A stretch of DNA of 64,000 nucleotides, taken from NCBI RefSeq assembly GCF_007833215.1, contig NZ_CP042239.1:3842001-3906000 (forward strand), read 5' to 3'. Positions 58,755 to 64,000 of the stretch are shown here, one piece after another (position 1 is the first letter of the stretch; every line of letters begins with the position of its first letter). The stretch is from Sphingomonas suaedae. GTDB taxonomy: Bacteria; Pseudomonadota; Alphaproteobacteria; Sphingomonadales; Sphingomonadaceae. Position numbers and translations under genes: made by a program. The notes under the pieces were generated by a model. It was not told the DNA's origin. It worked only from the letters and a program-made list of their open reading frames with translations, and searched no databases.

Positions 58755-59930
58755 TCAGCGCAGCGCAGTGACGGCGGGGCTCTTCTCGCAGGCATCGAGG
58801 CGCGTTTCGTCGGCGGGGGCGGGTGGGGCAGAGAGGACCGGGATGGTCCAGGGGCGACCGATCGATTGCGGGGCGAACCGGCCCGAAGTCTCGCCCGCGC
58901 AGGATTGAAGCGCGCGGAGCATGAGCGGCGGGGTCCAATACCCCTCCCAGGTCAGGCGGAACGTGCCCCAGTGCATCGGCAGCGTGTGCGGGTGGCCGAG
59001 GCGGTTCCACAGCTTGATCGCCTCGACCGGGCCGATATGGCTGGCGGTGCGCATCTGTCCCTCCTGAAACCGGAACGCCCCGATCGGCAGGATGGCGAGG
59101 CGGATGGGGCCATAGGATGCGGCCTTGTCCGCCCATGTGTAATCGCCCGCGCCGGTATCGCCCGCAAAGAACAGGTTGCCGCCGGGAAGCGTCACCACGA
59201 AGCTGGACCAGAGCGCGCGGTTGCGGTCGGCGAACCAGCGGCTGCTCCAGTGGTGGTTGCGGTTGACGATCACCTCGACGCCCTCGCGCAGCTTCAGCCG
59301 CTGGCCCCAGTCGAGCGCGCGGACGGGGACGCCCGCATTGCCGATGACGGCATCATTGCCGAGGCTGGCGACGATCACCGGCTGATCGCGGTCCCACAGC
59401 CGCTTGAGCGTCGGGAGGTCGAGATGGTCGTAATGATTGTGGCTGACGAGGACGAGGTCGATCCTGGGCAGCGCGTCGAAGGCGATTCCCGGCGGCGCGG
59501 TACGGCGCGGGCCGGCAAGGTTGAAGGGACCGGCGACATCGCTCCACATCGGATCGGTGAGGATGTTGAGGCCAGCGGTCTGGACCAGCACGGTGGCGTG
59601 GCCGACCCAGGTGACGCGCATCGCATCGCCGGAGACGCGGGCGGGGGGCGTGTCCTTCGCCACCGCGACTCGGTCGGGCCAGACGGGGCGGTCGTCGGGG
59701 GCGACCATGCGCGCGAAAAAGCCTGCACGGCTGCCTCCGGTAGGGGGAGCCGAAGTGTCGGGGCCGGTCGGGTTGAAGAAGCGCTCGCCATCGAAATGAC
59801 GGCTAGTGGCGCCGAGATAATAGATGCGGTCGAGATAGTGGGGCAGGGCCGTCGCCACGAGGCAAAGCGCGACCACCAGCCAGAGGAGGATCGTGCCTGC
59901 CACGCGTAGAATCGGTTTGAATCGGGGCAT
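58755..59930 (-). CDS. Metallo-beta-lactamase-fold hydrolase, NAPE-PLD/UlaG-like
   Basis: After an N-terminal hydrophobic helix (about residues 8-30) the 391-residue protein has the beta-lactamase-fold motif SHNHYDHLD near residue 165 and the second motif GDTGAGDY near residue 258. Length and HNHYDHLD favour the NAPE-phospholipase D/UlaG-like group. It likely sits on the membrane and hydrolyses a phosphodiester or lactone. A TTG at 59957 would add nine residues. Its 5' end is followed by a small membrane-protein gene on the same strand. Confidence 0.88.
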   Translation of the reverse strand: MPRFKPILRVAGTILLWLVVALCLVATALPHYLDRIYYLGATSRHFDGERFFNPTGPDTSAPPTGGSRAGFFARMVAPDDRPVWPDRVAVAKDTPPARVSGDAMRVTWVGHATVLVQTAGLNILTDPMWSDVAGPFNLAGPRRTAPPGIAFDALPRIDLVLVSHNHYDHLDLPTLKRLWDRDQPVIVASLGNDAVIGNAGVPVRALDWGQRLKLREGVEVIVNRNHHWSSRWFADRNRALWSSFVVTLPGGNLFFAGDTGAGDYTWADKAASYGPIRLAILPIGAFRFQEGQMRTASHIGPVEAIKLWNRLGHPHTLPMHWGTFRLTWEGYWTPPLMLRALQSCAGETSGRFAPQSIGRPWTIPVLSAPPAPADETRLDACEKSPAVTALR

Positions 59931-59970
59931 CGACGCTCTCACTGTGCGCTTTACCAACGCGGCTCAAGCG

Positions 59971-60471
59971 TCAAAGTTCGTTCCGGCGATACGGTCTCGT
60001 GGCGAGAGTGGCGGCTAGGAAGGCCAGGATTTCATCGCGATCGGCCCGGCCGTTTCGCCGCCCGATCCATACGATGAACCCGCCCATCGCCAGCATGAGC
60101 ATCGGAACGCCGACAAATGGTACGCGCAGCGTCCACTCGCCCGCCGACGCGGACAGGGTCATGACCAGTCCGAACATCATGAACAGCGAAACGAAGGTGA
60201 ACCAGCACCCCATAAACAACCCGGCTGAAACCGGAGCGCCGATCCGGCCCCGGATACGGGTGCCGCCTTCATGCGGGTCCATCCTTGCGCGGAGCATGGT
60301 CTTGAAATCGTTGCGAACACCTGGGCGGTGCACCCATAGGATCATTTCATGTTCGGTACCGTTGCCGATGACCTGCCGGGGTACGGCCAGGGCAGAGACA
60401 CCGTCGAACGCCATCTTCATTCGGTTCGCCGCGTTGATTGGCGAATGCGGCGAGATGAGATCGATCTTCAC
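59971..60471 (-). CDS. Small membrane protein of unknown function
   Basis: The 166-residue product has two hydrophobic helices (about residues 80-105 and 120-140) and an N-terminal soluble domain with PVIGN-like strands. The region KIDLISPHSPINAANRM at the start resembles other short proteins with an LISP-type opening, but I cannot name the family. Start is uncertain: GTG at 60471 or TTG at 60507, neither with a good ribosome site. It is upstream of the MBL-fold gene on the same strand. Confidence 0.62.
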   Translation of the reverse strand: MKIDLISPHSPINAANRMKMAFDGVSALAVPRQVIGNGTEHEMILWVHRPGVRNDFKTMLRARMDPHEGGTRIRGRIGAPVSAGLFMGCWFTFVSLFMMFGLVMTLSASAGEWTLRVPFVGVPMLMLAMGGFIVWIGRRNGRADRDEILAFLAATLATRPYRRNEL

Positions 60472-60609
60472 GGGGGCAGGGTGGCCGGGCGGAGGCGGCC
60501 TCGTCAACGGTTGATGCGTTGTGCGACGCAGTGCCGCTGGGGGCGCCCGGACGACGGAAGCGGGGCGGGCAGGGTTGTCGAGCGGTCCGCTTTTGCCGCC
60601 ATGTTTGGT

Positions 60610-62130
60610 TCACGCCCCCTGCATCACTCCTTCTTTCGCGATCTTCTCACGCCACACGAGCGGCGCGAGCTGGTGGACATTGTTGCCCTCCGCATCGACC
60701 GCGACCGTGACCGGGAAATCCTGCACCTCGAACTCGTAGATCGCTTCCATGCCGAGGTCTTCGAAGCCGACGACCTTGCTGCCCTTGATCGCGCGGGCGA
60801 CGAGATAGGCGGCGCCGCCGACGGCCATGAGATAGGCGCTCCTGGCGTCGCGGATTGCGTCGGTGGCGGCGGGGCCGCGTTCGGCCTTGCCGACCATCGC
60901 GAGCAGGCCCTGGTCGAGCATCATGCGGGTGAATTTGTCCATGCGCGTGGCGGTGGTGGGGCCGGCGGGGCCCACGACTTCCTCGCCGACCGGATCGACC
61001 GGGCCGACATAGTAGATGACGCGGCCCTTGAACTCGACCGGGAGCGGTTCGCCCGCGGCGAGCATGTCGGCGATGCGCTTGTGCGCGGCGTCGCGGCCGG
61101 TGAGCATCTTGCCGTTGAGCAGCAGGCGGTCGCCCTGTTTCCAGCTCTGCACGACTTCGGGGGTGAGCGCGTCGAGGTCGACGCGGATCGCGGCCTTGTC
61201 CGGGGTCCAGTTGACGTTCGGCCATTCGTCGAGCTTGGGCGCTTCGAGATAGGCCGGACCGCTGCCGTCCAGCGTGAAGTGGGCGTGGCGGGTAGCGGCG
61301 CAATTGGGGATCATCGCCACCGGCTTGCCCGCGGCGTGACAGGGGGCGTCGAGGATCTTGACGTCGAGGATGGTCGACAGGCCGCCAAGGCCCTGCGCGC
61401 CGATGCCGAGTGCGTTGACCTTGTCGAAAATCTCGATGCGCAGCGCTTCGAGATCGTTCTGGGGGCCGCGCTGCTTGAGGCTGGCCATGTCGATCTGTTC
61501 CATCAGCGCCTTTTTGGCGAGCAGGACGCAGTGTTCCGCCGTGCCGCCGATGCCGATGCCGAGCATGCCGGGCGGGCACCAGCCGGCGCCCATCTGGGGC
61601 AGCATTTCGAGGACCCAGTCGACGATAGAGTCGCTGGGGTTCATCATCTTGAACTTTGACTTGTTTTCCGACCCGCCGCCCTTGGCCGCGACGTCGACAT
61701 GGACCTTGTCGCCCGGAACCAGCTCGACATGGAGGACGCAGGGGGTGTTGTCGCGGGTGTTGCGGCGGGTGAAGGCGGGGTCGGCGAGGACCGAGGCGCG
61801 CAGCTTGTTTTCGGGGTGGAGATAGGCGCGGCGCACGCCTTCATCGACCACGTCCTGGAGCGAGCGCGAGGTGTCGTCGAGCTGGCAGTTCATGCCCCAT
61901 TTGACGAAGACATTGACGATGCCGGTGTCCTGGCAGATCGGGCGGTGGCCCTCGGCGCACATGCGGCTGTTGGTGAGGATCTGGGCGATCGCGTCCTTGG
62001 CGGCGGGGGACTGTTCGGCCTCATAGGCGACGCCCAACGCGCGGATATAGTCCATCGGGTGGTAGTAGCTGATGAACTGAAGCGCGTCGGCGACGCTGTC
62101 GATGAGGTCGTCGGTCTTGATCGGTACCAT
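60610..62130 (-). CDS. fumA: Fumarate hydratase class I
   Basis: This single-chain 4Fe-4S fumarase converts fumarate to malate. The 506-residue protein contains ICQDTGIVNVF near residue 64, NCAATRHAHF near residue 272 and the alpha/beta fumarase domains in usual order (N-terminal catalytic, C-terminal from about residue 315). The cysteines near residues 65, 184 and 273 are the likely cluster ligands. The gene stands alone, with the DUF2946-like gene divergent upstream. Confidence 0.95.
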   Translation of the reverse strand: MVPIKTDDLIDSVADALQFISYYHPMDYIRALGVAYEAEQSPAAKDAIAQILTNSRMCAEGHRPICQDTGIVNVFVKWGMNCQLDDTSRSLQDVVDEGVRRAYLHPENKLRASVLADPAFTRRNTRDNTPCVLHVELVPGDKVHVDVAAKGGGSENKSKFKMMNPSDSIVDWVLEMLPQMGAGWCPPGMLGIGIGGTAEHCVLLAKKALMEQIDMASLKQRGPQNDLEALRIEIFDKVNALGIGAQGLGGLSTILDVKILDAPCHAAGKPVAMIPNCAATRHAHFTLDGSGPAYLEAPKLDEWPNVNWTPDKAAIRVDLDALTPEVVQSWKQGDRLLLNGKMLTGRDAAHKRIADMLAAGEPLPVEFKGRVIYYVGPVDPVGEEVVGPAGPTTATRMDKFTRMMLDQGLLAMVGKAERGPAATDAIRDARSAYLMAVGGAAYLVARAIKGSKVVGFEDLGMEAIYEFEVQDFPVTVAVDAEGNNVHQLAPLVWREKIAKEGVMQGA

Positions 62131-62168
62131 TGCCTGTCCCTGTCCGCTTTTGTCCGCTTCTTTAGCGG

Positions 62169-62597
62169 ATGACAGGGCGGTTTCCAGTCGCTAACCGCGC
62201 CCTCGTGTTCCGGGGGCTGATCCTTTCGCATCGCTGGTGGGCGGCGGCGCTGATCGCGCTGGCGCTGGCGGTGAAGCTTGCCGTGCCGGCGGGGTTCATG
62301 CCGGTCGCACAGGCGGGGAAGATCGTCGTGATGGTCTGTACCGGCATGGGCCAGCAGCAGGTCGAAATCGACGTGCCGGGGATGCCGGCCAAGGAGGATG
62401 GCGCGACGCGGGCTGCGGGGCAGCCTTGCGCTTTTGCCGGGCTGGGGCTGGATATGATGCCGGAGGTGGACCCGGTGCTGCTGGCCGGAGCGCTGGCATT
62501 TATCCTGGCGCTGGGTTTTGTCGGCGTTGCGGCGGTGCGCGTCGATCGGGCGGGGCAATATTGGCCACCACTGCGCGGGCCGCCGCTGAGTTCCTGA
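62169..62597 (+). CDS. DUF2946-like membrane protein
   Basis: The 142-residue product has one hydrophobic helix (about residues 22-42), a periplasmic middle with PAGFMPVAQAGKIVVMVCTG and a second helix near residues 100-122. This matches the DUF2946 proteins that accompany metal uptake or efflux genes, often copper; the two cysteines (about residues 57 and 87) may bind metal. It precedes a TonB-dependent receptor gene by 156 bases, which contain a family C repeat. Confidence 0.78.
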   Translation: MTGRFPVANRALVFRGLILSHRWWAAALIALALAVKLAVPAGFMPVAQAGKIVVMVCTGMGQQQVEIDVPGMPAKEDGATRAAGQPCAFAGLGLDMMPEVDPVLLAGALAFILALGFVGVAAVRVDRAGQYWPPLRGPPLSS

Positions 62598-62623
62598 CAG
62601 TTCAAAGCCGTCTTCGATCCTGG

Positions 62624-62700
62624 TTCTCCTGCGACAGCAGGAGCCCAGCGTGGCGACGGTCTCGCTTGTGGCCCTGGACTCCTGCTTTCGCAGGAGAACG
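62624..62700. repeat. Intergenic palindrome (family C, copy 2)
   Basis: The same 77-base element as at 55331-55407, with arms reading GTTCTCCTGCGACAGCAGGAG (left) and the complement at 62680-62700. It lies between the DUF2946-like gene and the TonB receptor gene and may reduce read-through between them. Confidence 0.85.
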
Positions 62701-62753
62701 GGGATCTACGGTCACGTGCGCGGCTGGGCCGCGCCGATCAGGAATTGCCTTTC

Positions 62754-64000
62754 ATGAACATCCACTATTCCGCCGCGCTGCTTGCGGCCACTTGCCTTGC
62801 TACCCCTGTGTTTGCCGCTGATGGCGAGCAGGATCCCGTCATCATCGTCACCGCCAAGGCCAATCCCGAAGACCCGCCCGTCGTCGCGCAAGCGCGCGAG
62901 CGGCTGGCGCGGACGCCGGGGTCGGTGTCGGTGGTAGCCGCCGAAGCCTATGAGGATCGCTTTGCGGTCGGAACGCCCGACATTTTGCGCGACGTGCCCG
63001 GCGTGCTGGCGCAGAAACGCTATGGCGAGGAAGGGCGGCTGTCGATCCGCGGTTCCGGCCTCGACCAGAGCTTCCACCAGCGCGGGGTGCTGCTGGCGCA
63101 GGACGGGGTGCCGTTCGCCGATGCCGACGGGTTTTCGGACTTCCAGAAGATCGACCCGCTCGGCGCGCGCTTCGTCGAAGTCTACAAGGGCGGCAATGCG
63201 CTGCGCTTCGGCGGGGCGCAGCTGGGCGGGGCGATCAACTTCGTGACCCCGAACGGCAAGACCGCGCAGTCGCCGTTTCTGGTCCGCGTCGATGGCGGGA
63301 CCGATGAGACGATCCGCGGCGTCGCGCAGGTCGCGGGCAAATCGGGCGCGTTCGATTTCTACGCCGGGGTCAACGCGTTTCACACCGACGGCTATCGCGT
63401 GCAGGGCTATCAGGATCAGGTTCGCGGGACGCTGAATCTTGGCTGGTCGTTCGGCGAGGATAATGAGGTGCGCGCGATCCTCTATGCCGCCGATATCTAT
63501 CAGGGCGTGCCGGGGACGGTGACGCTGGATCAGGCGCTTACCGATCCGCGCGCACCCGGCGCCACTGCGGTGTCGCAGAACCAGCGCCGCAACCTCGGGA
63601 CCTTTCGCGGAACGCTCCAGACACGGTTGCGGCTGACCGATAGCCTGACCTTCGAGGGCGGGGTCTATGCGACTCAGACCGACCTCTATCACCCGGTCGG
63701 CATCTTCATCCTGCAGGACACCGGTACGCAGGGCGCGTTCGGGCGGTTCGACTGGAGGGGCGAGCTCGCGGGCATGAAGGCCGACCTGTTCTTCGGCGCC
63801 TTCTATCGCGAGGGCGGCACCGAGCAGGATTTGTTCGTCAACGCGGCGAGCGCGCAGGGGCCGCGGATCGGAGACGCGCGGCAGATCGCCAACGCGCTCG
63901 ACCTGTTCGCCGAGGGGCGCGTGTTCGTGACCGAGGGACTGGCGCTGGTCGGCGGGGCGAGTTGGGGCCATGCGGGCCGCGATTATCTCAACCGGTTGAA
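62754..64000 (+). CDS. TonB-dependent receptor, 3' end outside window
   Basis: The visible 415 codons start with a signal peptide (residues 1-21, ending VFA), a TonB-box-like PVIIVTA, the plug domain (PGVLAQKRYGEEGRLSIRGSG and GGNALRFGGAQLGGAINFVTP) and the first barrel strands. No stop is reached before the window edge. The family imports iron chelates, vitamin B12 or metals; a copper role is hinted only by the DUF2946-like neighbour. An ExbD gene in the window (6.7 kb) is not adjacent. The start ATG at 62754 has AGGA about ten bases ahead. Confidence 0.93.
   Translation, partial: MNIHYSAALLAATCLATPVFAADGEQDPVIIVTAKANPEDPPVVAQARERLARTPGSVSVVAAEAYEDRFAVGTPDILRDVPGVLAQKRYGEEGRLSIRGSGLDQSFHQRGVLLAQDGVPFADADGFSDFQKIDPLGARFVEVYKGGNALRFGGAQLGGAINFVTPNGKTAQSPFLVRVDGGTDETIRGVAQVAGKSGAFDFYAGVNAFHTDGYRVQGYQDQVRGTLNLGWSFGEDNEVRAILYAADIYQGVPGTVTLDQALTDPRAPGATAVSQNQRRNLGTFRGTLQTRLRLTDSLTFEGGVYATQTDLYHPVGIFILQDTGTQGAFGRFDWRGELAGMKADLFFGAFYREGGTEQDLFVNAASAQGPRIGDARQIANALDLFAEGRVFVTEGLALVGGASWGHAGRDYLNRL

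Overview
The window is a gene-dense, GC-rich stretch of bacterial chromosome that reads as a member of the Sphingomonadales (Sphingomonas-like Alphaproteobacteria). This rests on the G/C-ending codon use, the gene families present (single-subunit class I fumarase, class II GlpX, DapD, Mrp/HflKC/HtrA group, Coq4, GT4-GH130 pair), a GyrB carrying the long alphaproteobacterial C-terminal insertion, and the style of the short intergenic palindromes. I see no tRNA, rRNA, CRISPR, insertion sequence or prophage. No gap between genes exceeds about 210 bases. The left edge cuts an ABC transporter ATPase and the right edge cuts a TonB-dependent receptor.

Layout. 1-12 kb: ABC-2 exporter end, a CPBP membrane protease, glpX (FBPase II), ppc (PEP carboxylase), thioesterase, ExbD, an acidic small protein, a Bcr/CflA-type MFS pump, a lipoprotein, a 2-oxoglutarate oxygenase and hom. 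12-23 kb: RlpA, gyrB, an NTF2-like/TetR pair with its own candidate operator, a GNAT-nitrilase fusion, recF, a lipoprotein, a Coq4-like protein and dnaN; dnaN, recF and gyrB lie in the classical order on one strand but separated by other genes. 23-31 kb: outer-membrane beta-barrels, rlmN, and a run TauE / cytochrome b / Tat-lipoprotein molybdoenzyme / cyclopropane synthase. 31-43 kb: MATE pump, argG, metallophosphoesterase, two large polytopic proteins of glycosyltransferase-C appearance, and an overlapping operon sseA-metC-mscS-GNAT; queF is divergent from it. 43-47 kb: a two-domain GT4 glycosyltransferase followed by a GH130 glycoside phosphorylase. 47-54 kb: HerA/DUF853 ATPase, HtrA protease, hflK-hflC, mrp and a CoA-binding protein. 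54-58 kb: kynureninase-like enzyme and tryptophan 2,3-dioxygenase, a conserved protein of unknown function, dapD with a HAD phosphatase. 58-64 kb: metallo-beta-lactamase-fold protein, membrane protein, fumarase, DUF2946-like protein and the truncated TonB receptor.

Most of this is core metabolism. The items most worth a second look are: a palindrome inserted inside another palindrome (1344-1461, with an uninterrupted sister copy at 47178-47255) that also supplies the C-terminus of a protease; a perfect 26-bp candidate TetR operator; the GT4-GH130 pair; 15-bp tandem repeats, each with a Shine-Dalgarno-like motif and an ATG, at the start of the HtrA gene; a redox operon ending in a Tat lipoprotein molybdoenzyme; and an unrecognised 270-residue protein family at 56.4 kb. 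I did not find a clear candidate for a wholly new defence or mobile system.
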